DNA from: JBEKCP01 sp050014815 | GTDB lineage: Bacteria; Planctomycetota; Planctomycetia; Pirellulales; Thermoguttaceae | Assembly: GCA_050014815.1 (NCBI GenBank) | Contig: JBEKCP010000013.1 | Span: 1 to 28,250, forward strand | DNA length: 28,250 nt | Reading direction: 5' to 3' | Part shown: piece by piece, positions 1 to 7,739 of the stretch | Layout: every line of letters begins with the position of its first letter | How positions within the stretch are numbered: position 1 is the first letter of the stretch | Made by a program: the position numbers and the translations under genes | Notes under the pieces: model-generated | What the model saw: the letters and a program-made list of their open reading frames with translations, nothing else | Database searches by the model: none | What the model was told of the DNA's origin: nothing

Positions 1-377
1 GCCCACTCGTAGAGGTCGCCCATCCAGACGAGGAGCGGAATCGTCAACACGCCCATCAGCCCCACGTTGCCGGCCAGGGCCTCGGCCAGGCGGCGGAGCG
101 TGACGCTCCACCCGGCCCGCGACAGGTGGTCGAGCATGACGAAGAAGAGCGCGCCGAGCGTGATCGAGAGGTAGAAAACATAGGCGACCAGGTAGGCGTG
201 GAAGAAGACTCTGCCGCTCTGGGGCGACCAGAGTACCAGCCCGCAGGCCGACCCGAGCCCGGCGACCGCCAGGACAGCTCCCGGCACGGTCATCCGCGCA
301 GCCACGGGGGCCATCTGGAGGCGGGGCTCCTGAAGGTCAATCGTCGTTGCTGTCGGCGGGGTTTGCATGGGGTTCAT
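1..377 (-). CDS. actF: ActF, NrfD-like membrane subunit of alternative complex III (partial)
   Basis: The reading frame is open from ATG at 377 to the left window edge, so only about 125 N-terminal residues are visible. A second in-frame ATG lies at 368. Neither has a clear Shine-Dalgarno sequence. The translation has a short polar N-terminus, a hydrophobic segment near residues 25-45, another near 55-75 containing FFHAYLVAYVFYLSITLGAL, then FFVMLDHLSRAGWSVTLRRL and the start of a third helix. The motif LDHLSRAGWSV followed by RRLAE is characteristic of ActF, one of the two polytopic quinol-interacting subunits of alternative complex III (ActC is the other). Its place as the last gene after actE agrees with the canonical actABCDEF order. 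The spacer to actE holds palindrome copy A1. The rest of the protein lies outside the window. Confidence 0.88.
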   Translation of the reverse strand, partial: MNPMQTPPTATTIDLQEPRLQMAPVAARMTVPGAVLAVAGLGSACGLVLWSPQSGRVFFHAYLVAYVFYLSITLGALFFVMLDHLSRAGWSVTLRRLAEALAGNVGLMGVLTIPLLVWMGDLYEW

Positions 378-409
378 TGCGGAAATTGGCGTCGGTGTCG
401 TTCGCGTTT

Positions 410-490
410 GTTTAGCGGGCGGGCTTGCCCGCCGCGTGACGTGTGGGAAAAACCGTGCTGCAACACGGCGGGCAAGCCCGCCCGCTAAAC
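410..490. repeat. Palindromic element family A, copy 1 (two-armed)
   Basis: Two 25-bp inverted arms (410-434 and 466-490) flank a 31-bp centre. The arm core is GCGGGCGGGCTTGCCCGCC, which is itself a hairpin. It fills the actE-actF spacer. Copy 2 is at 22970-23047 and a single arm is at 25613-25637. The dyad with self-complementary arms is typical of REP/BIME-like elements. Confidence 0.9.
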
Positions 491-515
491 GACAGCATTC
501 TACAACGCTGTAGCG

Positions 516-1328
516 TTACTGGTTGAAGTTGTCTCGCTCGGTCTCCGGCACGTCCTCCGGCTTGGCATCCTGGCTCCGCTGGAGGGCCTTCACGTAGGCC
601 ACGATCGCCCAGCGGTCGAAAATCGATATCTGCTTATCATAGGCCGGCATGCTGCGAATGCCGTTGGTAACGGTATTGAAAAGGTGTCCGGCCGGCCGGG
701 CCCGCAGGTCCTTGCTGTGATAGTTTGTCGGGGCGACCCAGCCGGCGGCCGTATCGGCGCCGGCCGCCTGCATCTCGGCGGCACGCCGGGCCACCATCCC
801 GTCGCCGTAGCCCCCGGCCCCGTGGCATGGGGCACAATAGATATTGAACCGCTCCCGCCCCCGCCGCACCAGGTCCATGCTCACGGAAACGGGAATCCGG
901 GAGACGAAGTCCAGCTTGCCGTCCGGCTTGTGCTCGACACCTCGCATGAGCCGATCATAAGAAGCCTCGTCCTTGGGGGCCAGGGGCTCCGCGCGGCCGT
1001 CGACGTATCGGGCAAACGACGGATCATTGAGCACCTCGCACGGCACGATCAGGTCCTCCCGGGCCTCGGTGCCCGGCACCAGCGGCCGCATTGCCCGGCC
1101 GTCGGCAAACATCGCATTGACCCTCTGCGGCTTGAACTTCGGCTGCCGGACCATGTCCAGGATCGGGTGCAGGGGCGGCACGGGCGAGGGCCGCGACCGG
1201 ACGAGCGCAATCAGCCCCGGCGGCACCAGGGCCAAGAGCGCGACCACCACGGCGACGGCAATCCAGATCCTAGGATTGCTCCCCTCTCCCGCCGGGAGAG
1301 GGGCAGGGGGTGAGGGCTTAGGATTCAT
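516..1328 (-). CDS. actE: ActE, monoheme cytochrome c subunit of alternative complex III
   Basis: The product is 270 residues. A hydrophobic segment at about residues 21-42 is a membrane anchor or uncleaved signal. A single CAPCH heme c motif lies at 165-169, with a probable axial Met at 227 in NGIRSMPAY. The segment RPLVPGTEAREDL (81-93) is typical of ActE. The protein passes electrons from the complex towards soluble cytochrome c or the terminal oxidase on the periplasmic side. ATG at 1328 overlaps the actD stop by 11 bp, which indicates translational coupling. Residues 5-16 (PSPPAPLPAGEG) are encoded by a copy of the family B palindrome (1281-1317), inserted in frame between the start codon and the membrane segment, an unusual N-terminus for this family. 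Confidence 0.93.
   Translation of the reverse strand: MNPKPSPPAPLPAGEGSNPRIWIAVAVVVALLALVPPGLIALVRSRPSPVPPLHPILDMVRQPKFKPQRVNAMFADGRAMRPLVPGTEAREDLIVPCEVLNDPSFARYVDGRAEPLAPKDEASYDRLMRGVEHKPDGKLDFVSRIPVSVSMDLVRRGRERFNIYCAPCHGAGGYGDGMVARRAAEMQAAGADTAAGWVAPTNYHSKDLRARPAGHLFNTVTNGIRSMPAYDKQISIFDRWAIVAYVKALQRSQDAKPEDVPETERDNFNQ
1281..1317. repeat. Palindromic element family B, copy 1, in frame inside actE
   Basis: The core CCCTCTCCCGCCGGGAGAGG is followed by a GGGGGTGAGGG tail. Read on the minus strand it encodes SPPAPLPAGEG near the ActE N-terminus. It is one of eight copies in the window, all inside genes. Confidence 0.92.
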
Positions 1329-1920
1329 CCGTTACTTCCTCCACCGCGGCGCAGCCGGTCGCCAGCAGCAATTCTCTGGTGGCGGTCAAATCGAAGCGGG
1401 CGTCCGCGGCCTCGATCACGAGGCACAGCCCGTCGTCCGTCGCCCGGCGGAACCGGCGGCTGGCAAAGGGCGGGTAGCTCAGCCGCGGCAGCCGCACCAG
1501 GGCCCACAGGCCGAAGAACGCCGCCAGCGACGCAAACAAGACCGTCAGCTCGAAGGCGATCGGAATGTTGGCCGGCAGACTCCAGTACGGCTTGCCGCTG
1601 AAGATCAAGGGGAAGCCCGCCAGCCCGCCCGCCGCGGCAACGGCCGTGTGCGGCGAGTTCGTGTACCATTGCATCCCAATGGCTACCCCGCAACCGCACA
1701 GGCCCGCCGCCAGCACGATCCAAGGCAGAATGGTCGGCCGGATGCCCATCGCCCGGTCCAGGCCGTGGACGGCGTAGGGCGCACAGCAATCCCAGCGGGT
1801 GTATCCCGAGAGGCGGACCTTCTCCGCCGCCGCCCGGAGCGAGGCGGTGTCGGCGTACTCGGCCAGGAGGCCCCACAGCTTCGGTCCGCCCGGCGGCTGG
1901 TCTGCCACGGTTGACTCCAT
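1318..1920 (-). CDS. actD: ActD, DUF3341 membrane subunit of alternative complex III
   Basis: The product is 200 residues. It has the DUF3341/ActD signature: an N-terminal soluble part with LLAEYADTASLRAAAEKV, then GYTRWDCCAPYAVHGLDRAM, then two hydrophobic helices at roughly residues 68-90 and 118-140 separated by the HTAVAAAGGLAGFPLIFSGK loop. ActD is a small integral subunit without cofactors that helps hold the complex in the membrane. Its 3' end overlaps actE by 11 bp. The upstream spacer to actC (1921-2152) is filled by a repeat. The sequence before ATG 1920 has only a weak purine stretch, so translation may depend on coupling or a leaderless-like context. Confidence 0.92.
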   Translation of the reverse strand: MESTVADQPPGGPKLWGLLAEYADTASLRAAAEKVRLSGYTRWDCCAPYAVHGLDRAMGIRPTILPWIVLAAGLCGCGVAIGMQWYTNSPHTAVAAAGGLAGFPLIFSGKPYWSLPANIPIAFELTVLFASLAAFFGLWALVRLPRLSYPPFASRRFRRATDDGLCLVIEAADARFDLTATRELLLATGCAAVEEVTDES

Positions 1921-1948
1921 GGTCTTATCTCGCGGTAATGAATTCGAA

Positions 1949-2146
1949 GCTCAAAATCCGAAATCCGAAATCCGAAACAAGCTCAAAATCCGAAGGTCCA
2001 ATGTCCCAAACCAAGCATTCGGGCACTTGCTGGATCTCACCAGGAAGTGCGGCCGCTTTCGGCGTCAGCGTTTTCGTCATTGGTATTTGGTGCTTTGATA
2101 TTGTTTCGTATTTCGAGTTTCGTATTTCGGATTTGTCTCAATCCTT
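1949..2146. repeat. Imperfect inverted element with AAATCCG heptamer arms
   Basis: The left arm (about 1949-1998) has repeated AAATCCG units. The right arm (about 2090-2146) carries the approximate reverse complement, with repeated CGTATTTCG and GGATTTG. The AT-rich arms contrast sharply with the GC-rich genes on both sides. It occupies nearly the whole actC-actD spacer, and no gene is seen in 1921-2152. Confidence 0.75.
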
Positions 2147-2152
2147 CTCACC

Positions 2153-3547
2153 TTAGTCCGTCACGCGGGCGGCATTTTCCGGCAGGATGGCCTTGACCTC
2201 GGCCATGGCCACCATCGGCAGGTAGCGGCAGAACAAGAGGAATAGCGTCCCGAACAGCCCGAAGCTGCCCACCAGGGTCAGCACCTCGACGTAGCTCGGC
2301 CAGTACGTGCCCCAGCTCGACGGCAGGAAGTCGCGGTGCAGGCCGATCACGATGATCACGAACCGCTCGAACCACATGCCGACGTTGATCAGTATGCTGA
2401 TTGCCAGCAGGAGCCAGACGTTCCGCCGCGCGAAGCGGAACCAGAGCAACTGCGGGACCGCGACGTTGCAGACGATCATGACCCAGCCGCACCAGCCCAT
2501 CGGCCCGAGAACGCGGTCGAGTTGCTGGAACTGCTCCCACGGGTTGCCGGCGTACCAGGCCGTGAAAAACTCCATGACGTACGAGTAGGCCACGATGAGG
2601 CCCGTCAGCAGCATGATCTTGGCCATGTTGTCCAGGTGCCGCAGGGTGATGAAGTCCTTCAGTCCGAACAACTGCCGCGCGGGAATGGCCAGCGTCAGCA
2701 CCATGGCGAACCCGCTGAAGATGGCACCCGCGACGAAGTAGGGCGGGAAGATCGTCGAATGCCAGCCGGGCAGTTGCGAGACCGCGAAGTCGAAGCTCAC
2801 CACGCTGTGTACCGACAGCACCAGCGGCGTGGCCAGGGCCGCCAGGAGCAAGTACGCCTTCTCGTAGACGTGCCAGTGCCGCTGGCTGCCCCGCCACCCG
2901 AGGCTCAAGATGCCGTAGATATAGAACCGCCACCGCCCCCGGGCGCGGTCGCGGAGCGTGGCCAGGTCCGGCACCATGCCGAGGTACCAGAACAAGAGCG
3001 ACACCGTGGCGTAGGTGCTCACGGCGAAGACGTCCCATAAGAGCGGACTCATGAAGTTCGGCCACGTGCCCATCTGGTTCGGGTAGGGGGCCAGCCAGTA
3101 GACCAGCCAGACGCGGCCGACGTGGATGCCCGGAAATATGCCCGCGCACATCACGGCGAAGATCGTCATGGCCTCGGCGAAGCGGTTGATGCTCGTCCGC
3201 CATTTCTGGCGGAACAGGAAGAGGATGGCCGAGATGAGCGTGCCGGCGTGCCCGATGCCGATCCAGAAGACGAAGTTCGTGATGTCGAAGGCCCAGCAGA
3301 CGGGCCGGTTCACGTTCCACACGCCCACGCCGGTGAAGATCAGGTAGAGGACCATGAGGACGAGGATGCCCAGTGCCAGGACCGAGACGCCGAAAGCGGC
3401 GTACCATGCCTTGGGGACCCCTCGGGCCTCGGCCAGGCCGGCGATCGCCTCGGTGACCCGGTGCGCGGACTCTCCCGCCTCACCGGTCACCAGCGTCGCC
3501 CGCCGCCGCGGATCCTCTGCCGTGTTGTCCAGCTCGTTCGTCGCCAT
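2153..3547 (-). CDS. actC: ActC, NrfD/PsrC-family quinol-interacting membrane subunit
   Basis: The product is 464 residues from ATG 3547 (MATNELDNT). The frame stays open upstream to 3595, but those extra residues are read from a heptamer repeat, so 3547 is preferred. The protein is polytopic with about ten hydrophobic helices and has NrfD-family features such as the conserved NRPVCWAFDITNFVFWIGIG stretch followed by HAGTLISAILFLFRQKWRTS. Further along are SVVSFDFAVSQLPGWHSTIF and a SYVMEFFTAWYAGNPWE segment, all typical of ActC. It is thought to receive electrons from menaquinol and pass them to the ActB iron-sulfur clusters. It lies between actB and actD, with repeats in both spacers. No Shine-Dalgarno sequence is visible. 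Confidence 0.95.
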   Translation of the reverse strand: MATNELDNTAEDPRRRATLVTGEAGESAHRVTEAIAGLAEARGVPKAWYAAFGVSVLALGILVLMVLYLIFTGVGVWNVNRPVCWAFDITNFVFWIGIGHAGTLISAILFLFRQKWRTSINRFAEAMTIFAVMCAGIFPGIHVGRVWLVYWLAPYPNQMGTWPNFMSPLLWDVFAVSTYATVSLLFWYLGMVPDLATLRDRARGRWRFYIYGILSLGWRGSQRHWHVYEKAYLLLAALATPLVLSVHSVVSFDFAVSQLPGWHSTIFPPYFVAGAIFSGFAMVLTLAIPARQLFGLKDFITLRHLDNMAKIMLLTGLIVAYSYVMEFFTAWYAGNPWEQFQQLDRVLGPMGWCGWVMIVCNVAVPQLLWFRFARRNVWLLLAISILINVGMWFERFVIIVIGLHRDFLPSSWGTYWPSYVEVLTLVGSFGLFGTLFLLFCRYLPMVAMAEVKAILPENAARVTD

Positions 3548-3563
3548 GTATTTCAAGCCGCAA

Positions 3564-3743
3564 GCGAATTGCAAATTGCAAATTGAGAATTGCAAATTGC
3601 AAATTGACGGCGGCCAATCGACCTACCCGACCGGTCCCTGCCCTCTTCAATTTGCAATTTGCAATTTGCAATTCTCAATTTGCAATTCTCAATTTGCAAT
3701 TCTCAATTTGCAATTTGCAATTTGCAATTCTCAATTTGCAATC
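3564..3743. repeat. CAATTTG heptamer arrays in the actB-actC spacer
   Basis: Runs of CAATTTG with CAATTCT variants occupy 3646-3743. A shorter run in the opposite orientation (AATTGCA units) occupies 3567-3606. About 40 bp of GC-rich sequence lies between, so the whole could fold as a loose inverted repeat. It is strongly AT-rich and fills most of the 202-bp spacer. The same heptamer recurs at 19376-19441. Confidence 0.9.
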
Positions 3744-3749
3744 ATTCCT

Positions 3750-6700
3750 TCATGAGTCCAGCCCTCGCGCTAGGTTCCGCACCCGGGCGAGGTACCGCGT
3801 CCGCGGCTTCGTGTTGAGCTCCGCATCCAACAGGCCGTAGCTCCGCCCCAACCCGTGGAGCTGCGAGACGCGGCTCGCAGGATCGTTCAAGTCGCCGAAC
3901 ACGATCGCCCGGGCCGGACAAACCTGCTGGCAGGCCGTCTGGATCTCGCCGTCGGCAATCGGCCGGTCCCCTTCGCGGCGGGCCGCGATCCGGGCCCGCT
4001 GGATCCGCTGGATGCAATACGTGCATTTCTCCATCACACCCCGCATCCGGACCGTCACCTCCGGGTTCTTCTGCATCTTTTGGAGTTCGGAGAGCGGCCG
4101 GCGGAGGAGGTTCGGCGTGTAGAAGTCCTTCAGGGTTCCGCAGTTGTAATCGAAGAAATTGAACCGCCGCACTTTGTAGGGGCAGTTGTTCGAGCAATAG
4201 CGGGTGCCCACGCAGCGGTTGTAGGTCATCATGTTGAGCCCCTCGACGCTGTGCGTCGTGGCGGCGAAGGGGCAGACCTCCTCGCACGGGGCGTTCTCGC
4301 ACTGCATGCACGGCACCGGCTGGTGGACGGAGCGGATGGTGGCTAGTGGCTGGTGGCTGGTGGCTGGTGGCGGGGCGGTGGCTAGTGGCTGGTGGCTGGT
4401 GGCTGGTAACTTTCTCCCCTCTCCCTCCGGGAGAGGGGCCGGGGGTGAGGGGGCCTTGGGTGAGGGCTCCTCCAGGAAATACCTATCCACCCGCATCCAG
4501 TGCATCTCGCGGCCGTGGAGCACCTGCTCCTTGCCGACGATCGGGATGTTGTTCTCCGCCTGGCACGCGACGACGCACGCCCCGCAGCCGGTGCAGGCCG
4601 AGAGGTCGATGACCATGCCCCAGCGGTGCCTCCGGTGCGCCGGCACTTGCGACGGGTCCGCCTGCCCGGCCACGCCGCCGCTCATCGCGTGCTCGTCGAA
4701 GATGGACCTGCCAGAACTCCCCTCTCCCTCCGGGAGAGGGGCAGGGGGTGAGGGCTCGCGCGTCACCGTAATTTCATGCACCAACTCCGGTATTCGCGCC
4801 TGCACGGCCTCTTGGCCCACCCGATCGATAACATGATGGTCCTGGACGGTAGCCAGCTTATACTTCTCGCCGGTGGGCCGGACCTTGACGCCGCTCCGCC
4901 AGCCCATGTGGTCGCCGGCCACCATGGCGTAAGCGTCCTGGCCAATGCCGTTGCCGATGCTGCCGGCCGAGGTCCGCAGGGCGTACGCGTTCTGGCCGAC
5001 GCCGTTGCCGATACTGCCGGCCGCGGTCCGCCCATAGCCCAGGGCCAGGCCGATCACGCCGTCGGCCACGCCGGGCACGATGAGCACGGGCACGCGGACC
5101 TCGACCCCGTCGGCCTCCAGGGCAACCACGTCGTCCGACTTCACGCCCAGCCGCTCGGCGGTCGCACCATTGATCAGGCCCGCATTATCCCAGGTGAGCC
5201 GCGTAATCGGGTCGGGCAGTTCCTGGAGCCAGCCGTTATTGGCGAACCGTCCGTCGTAGACCTTCGCGTCCCGGAAGAAGACCACCTCGTAGTCGTCGAC
5301 TGCGGGCACCCGGCTACCGAACTGGGCGGCCGGGGTGCCCGAGGGCCACCGTATCTCCGAATCGAACCCCGAGGCGGTGCCCTCGGCGATGCCATCAGCC
5401 AGAGCCCTCTGCCATTTCCATTCGGTGGAGGGTTCATTCAGGAGCGAGCGGAACGTCCGCCGGACGATCTCATAGCCGCCGCCCTCTGTCCCAGCCGGAT
5501 CGCCGGCGATCATGGCCAGCACCTCGATGGCGCTTCGGCCGTCGAAGAGCGGCTCGATCAGCGGCTGGACGATGCTGACCGTCCCGTCGTAGGTTCGCGC
5601 ATCGCCCCATGCCTCCAGGTAGTGCGCCCGCGGAAGGTGCCACTGGCACAGATTCGAGGTCTCGTCCTCGTAGAGCGAGAGATGAGCGCTGAGCGGGACC
5701 TTCGCGAGGGCCTCCGCGAACTTGAGATCGGCCGGCGCGTCGTAGGCCGGATTGCCGCCGAGGATCAACAGGGCCCTGACTTCTCCCGAATTCACCCGCT
5801 CGATTAGGCTTGCCAGCTCCCCCGCGTACCCGATCATGGGGCGCTCCGAGCCAGATACGGAGTGGAAAAGAGTCTTGCCCATGTTCCCAAGTTTCCAGTT
5901 GATATCCCACGTCAGCGAATGCACTTCGGGGGGCTGCCCCGGCCCGGCCACGACGACTGAGCGGCCAGGGTTGGCCTCCAGGTCGGCCACGAGTTGCCGG
6001 AGGAACGGGGCGTCGAGCCCGTGCTGGGCGTCCTTTATCTTGTCGGTCGCCCCGAGCGCGCGGGCCAGTTGCTGCACGAAAGCCGGGATCAGGCTGGCTC
6101 GTAGTGGGCGCCGATGGTCGGCGCAGGCGCCGGTGACGGTGAAGACCGGCTCGACCACGTAGAGGCGGCTCATGGTCTTCGACCGTCCCCTGGTGGCGGC
6201 GAAATCACGCGCATACTTGATGGCCAACGGGTGGCCTCCGCCGAACAGGTCCGCATCCAGCGCCACGATCACTTCGGCAGGCGGAAGCTCCAAGATCGTG
6301 CGCGGCGGAGACACGACAACCTCATAGGGCCATACTTCGACGCTGCCCGAAACTGCCTCGTATTCGCACCACTCGGCCTGCGGCATCTTCCCCGTAAGCC
6401 GCCCCCACATGTCCATCAAGCTTGGCGAGGTTGATGCCTCGCTGAGAACGCAAACGCCCTCGCCGTCCCCCTTGAACACGTCCTTCGCCCAGCGGGCGAA
6501 CTCCTTCCAGGTGCTCTCGGTCCGCTCGCCGTTCTGGCGGCGGATCACGCCGCGGCTGCGGTCCGGGTCGTAGAGGTCCAGGATGCTGGCCTGGGCGATG
6601 GCGTCGGTCGCGCCCCGGTTCAAGGGATGCAGCGGATTGCCCTCGATCTTGACCGGCCGGCCGTCGACGCAGGTGACCAATAGGCCCTGGGCCACGCCGC

Positions 6701-6995
6701 CGATCTCCATCGCCGTGGCGTAAGTGACCGGCACGCCCGGCTTGCGGCCGGCCGGGCGATGGGCATACGGCACCAGCTTCTCCTCCGGCATGCGGATGCA
6801 GCCGCCAAGGCCGGAAAGGCCGAGAGCCCCGACCAAGGTCAGGAAGTCGCGGCGAGTGGCACGGAACCGCTTCCCCTCTCCCTCCGGGAGAGGGAAAGGG
6901 TGAGGGGAAGTGCCAACAGGCCGTCCACTCGCGCGCCCCCTCACCCCCTGCCCCTCTCCCGGAGGGAGAGGGGAGCCATGATTCACCGGTGGCAT
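3750..6995 (-). CDS. actB: ActB, Tat-exported molybdopterin-fold/ferredoxin fusion subunit of alternative complex III
   Basis: The product is 1081 residues. A Tat motif TRRDFL (47-52) and a lipobox-like LGGC (Cys66) precede PEEKLVPYAHRP and a long molybdopterin-oxidoreductase-like domain (about 70-740), which in this family normally carries no Mo cofactor. The C-terminal ferredoxin part (about 798-1028) has four 4Fe-4S-type cysteine clusters: CTGCGACVVAC, CMQCENAPCEEVC, CVGTRYCSNNC, and CTYC paired with CQQVC. It carries electrons from quinol towards the ActA and ActE hemes. ATG 6995 overlaps the actA stop by 13 bp. The ORF is interrupted in frame by repeats: two family B palindromes before the Tat motif (residues 8-41), one near 747-759, one near 848-860, and a GGCTGGT heptamer array near 862-886. 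There is also an 18-residue tandem duplication near 654-689. All keep the frame, so a functional protein is likely. Confidence 0.95.
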   Translation of the reverse strand: MPPVNHGSPLPPGEGQGVRGRASGRPVGTSPHPFPLPEGEGKRFRATRRDFLTLVGALGLSGLGGCIRMPEEKLVPYAHRPAGRKPGVPVTYATAMEIGGVAQGLLVTCVDGRPVKIEGNPLHPLNRGATDAIAQASILDLYDPDRSRGVIRRQNGERTESTWKEFARWAKDVFKGDGEGVCVLSEASTSPSLMDMWGRLTGKMPQAEWCEYEAVSGSVEVWPYEVVVSPPRTILELPPAEVIVALDADLFGGGHPLAIKYARDFAATRGRSKTMSRLYVVEPVFTVTGACADHRRPLRASLIPAFVQQLARALGATDKIKDAQHGLDAPFLRQLVADLEANPGRSVVVAGPGQPPEVHSLTWDINWKLGNMGKTLFHSVSGSERPMIGYAGELASLIERVNSGEVRALLILGGNPAYDAPADLKFAEALAKVPLSAHLSLYEDETSNLCQWHLPRAHYLEAWGDARTYDGTVSIVQPLIEPLFDGRSAIEVLAMIAGDPAGTEGGGYEIVRRTFRSLLNEPSTEWKWQRALADGIAEGTASGFDSEIRWPSGTPAAQFGSRVPAVDDYEVVFFRDAKVYDGRFANNGWLQELPDPITRLTWDNAGLINGATAERLGVKSDDVVALEADGVEVRVPVLIVPGVADGVIGLALGYGRTAAGSIGNGVGQNAYALRTSAGSIGNGIGQDAYAMVAGDHMGWRSGVKVRPTGEKYKLATVQDHHVIDRVGQEAVQARIPELVHEITVTREPSPPAPLPEGEGSSGRSIFDEHAMSGGVAGQADPSQVPAHRRHRWGMVIDLSACTGCGACVVACQAENNIPIVGKEQVLHGREMHWMRVDRYFLEEPSPKAPSPPAPLPEGEGRKLPATSHQPLATAPPPATSHQPLATIRSVHQPVPCMQCENAPCEEVCPFAATTHSVEGLNMMTYNRCVGTRYCSNNCPYKVRRFNFFDYNCGTLKDFYTPNLLRRPLSELQKMQKNPEVTVRMRGVMEKCTYCIQRIQRARIAARREGDRPIADGEIQTACQQVCPARAIVFGDLNDPASRVSQLHGLGRSYGLLDAELNTKPRTRYLARVRNLARGLDS
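4338..4408. repeat. GGCTGGT heptamer array inside actB
   Basis: GGCTGGT and GGCTAGT units repeat in two blocks separated by GGCGGGGCGGT. Read on the minus strand it encodes two copies of ATSHQPLAT, inserted between the first and second iron-sulfur motifs of ActB. It is directly adjacent to family B copy 2. Confidence 0.9.
4416..4451. repeat. Palindromic element family B, copy 2, in frame inside actB
   Basis: The core CCCTCTCCCTCCGGGAGAGG is followed by a GGGGGTGAGGG tail. On the coding strand it encodes SPPAPLPEGEG. It lies between the first and second 4Fe-4S motifs, next to the heptamer array. Confidence 0.92.
4719..4756. repeat. Palindromic element family B, copy 3, in frame inside actB
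   Basis: The core and tail are the same as in copy 2. It encodes SPPAPLPEGEG in the linker between the molybdopterin-like domain and the ferredoxin domain of ActB. Confidence 0.92.
4927..5034. repeat. 54-bp tandem duplication inside actB
   Basis: Two adjacent 54-bp units (4927-4980 and 4981-5034) are nearly identical and encode two 18-residue units, RTAAGSIGNGVGQNAYAL and RTSAGSIGNGIGQDAYAM. The frame is kept. Confidence 0.93.
6873..6908. repeat. Palindromic element family B, copy 4, in frame before the ActB Tat motif
   Basis: The core CCCTCTCCCTCCGGGAGAGG is followed by an AAAGGGTGAGGGG tail. On the coding strand it gives SPHPFPLPEGEG, immediately upstream of the TRRDFL Tat motif. Confidence 0.9.
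6937..6973. repeat. Palindromic element family B, copy 5 (opposite orientation), at the ActB start
   Basis: It is inverted relative to copy 4 and 28 bp from it. It encodes SPLPPGEGQGVRG beginning at residue 8 of ActB. Copies 4 and 5 together form a large potential hairpin at the translation start of actB. Confidence 0.9.
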
Positions 6996-7651
6996 GTCAC
7001 GCAGTCCGTGTTCGGGTTGATGTGGTACTTCTCCCGCAGGTCCTTGCCCAAGGCCGCCCGGAGTTGTTCATCCTCCAGAGGAGTCCAATCCATGTTCGTC
7101 ACCTGGTCCCGCGGCCGCAGGTGCAAGTCGGGGCTCCGGTGGCACTCCAGGCACCAGGCCATGTTCAAGGGCTTGACCGTCTGGACCGTCTGCATCTGCT
7201 GGACCGGGCCGTGACACTCGGTGCAGCCCACGCCCGCCGTGACGTGCGCGCTGTGATCGAAGTATACGTAATCGGCCAGGTCGTGGACCTTGATCCACGG
7301 GATGGGCGTCCCTTCGACGTAGCTCTTGCGGACCTCGGCCAACTGCGGCGAGTCGGGAAGAATGGCCTTGTGGCAGTTCATGCACACGTCGGTCGGGGGC
7401 AACGCGGCCATGGCCGTCTGCTCGACCGTGGTGTGGCAATAGCGGCAGTCCAGGCCCAGTTTGCCGACGTGCAGGGCATGGCTGTACGGCACAGGCTGCA
7501 CGGGGGCATAGCCGACGTTCAGGGTCGTCGGATGCGCCCCATAGCCGAGCAAGAGGCCCACGTAGAGCGGCAACCCGGCCGCCGTCAGCAGCACCCCGAC
7601 GGCCGCCTTGTTGGCCCATTTTGGAAACGTCAACAGCGGCTCAGAATCCAT
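6983..7651 (-). CDS. actA: ActA, pentaheme cytochrome c subunit of alternative complex III
   Basis: The product is 222 residues from ATG 7651. The frame is open much further upstream, but that part reads through a palindrome, and a GAGGAAAG sequence precedes 7651. One N-terminal hydrophobic segment (about 15-36) anchors the protein. Five CXXCH motifs follow: CRYCH (69-73), CMNCH (90-94), CTECH (143-147), CLECH (167-171) and CVTCH (217-221). Five hemes are the ActA hallmark. The last motif is one residue from the stop, as compact as possible, and the stop overlaps actB. The protein faces the periplasm and relays electrons within the complex. It is the first gene of the operon, 39 bp downstream of the predicted transcription start. 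Confidence 0.95.
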   Translation of the reverse strand: MDSEPLLTFPKWANKAAVGVLLTAAGLPLYVGLLLGYGAHPTTLNVGYAPVQPVPYSHALHVGKLGLDCRYCHTTVEQTAMAALPPTDVCMNCHKAILPDSPQLAEVRKSYVEGTPIPWIKVHDLADYVYFDHSAHVTAGVGCTECHGPVQQMQTVQTVKPLNMAWCLECHRSPDLHLRPRDQVTNMDWTPLEDEQLRAALGKDLREKYHINPNTDCVTCHR

Positions 7652-7696
7652 GCCCCGGCGACTTTCCTCAACCCGGTTCGACGCGGCAACGGAACC

Positions 7697-7725
7697 ATGG
7701 TAGCGTTCCGGGGCTGAGGCGTCAA
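7697..7725 (-). promoter_or_regulatory. Predicted sigma70-type promoter of the act operon
   Basis: On the minus strand, TTGACG (7720-7725) and TACCAT (7697-7702) are separated by exactly 17 bp, with the expected start near 7690 and a leader of about 39 nt to the actA ATG. It lies downstream of the STAS gene, so the operon can be transcribed independently of the BON/STAS unit. Confidence 0.6.
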
Positions 7726-7739
7726 CGTGCTCACCGCCA

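Noticed and set aside
410..490. Palindrome A1 as a rho-independent terminator of actE
   Set aside because: There is no T-tract on either side, identical arms recur elsewhere, and actF follows in the same operon. A dispersed repeat is the simpler reading.
2336..3040. Long antisense frames opposite actC, actB and other genes
   Set aside because: These are shadows of high-GC coding sequences. Their translations are rich in Arg, His, Pro and Gly with no domain motifs, and the opposite strand has unmistakable families.
3548..3595. Upstream start for ActC at 3595
   Set aside because: The additional residues are encoded by the CAATTTG heptamer array. ATG 3547 gives a normal ActC N-terminus.
3564..3743. 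Heptamer arrays considered as a CRISPR array
   Set aside because: There are no unique spacers of regular length between repeats, and no cas genes. The units are direct 7-bp tandem repeats.
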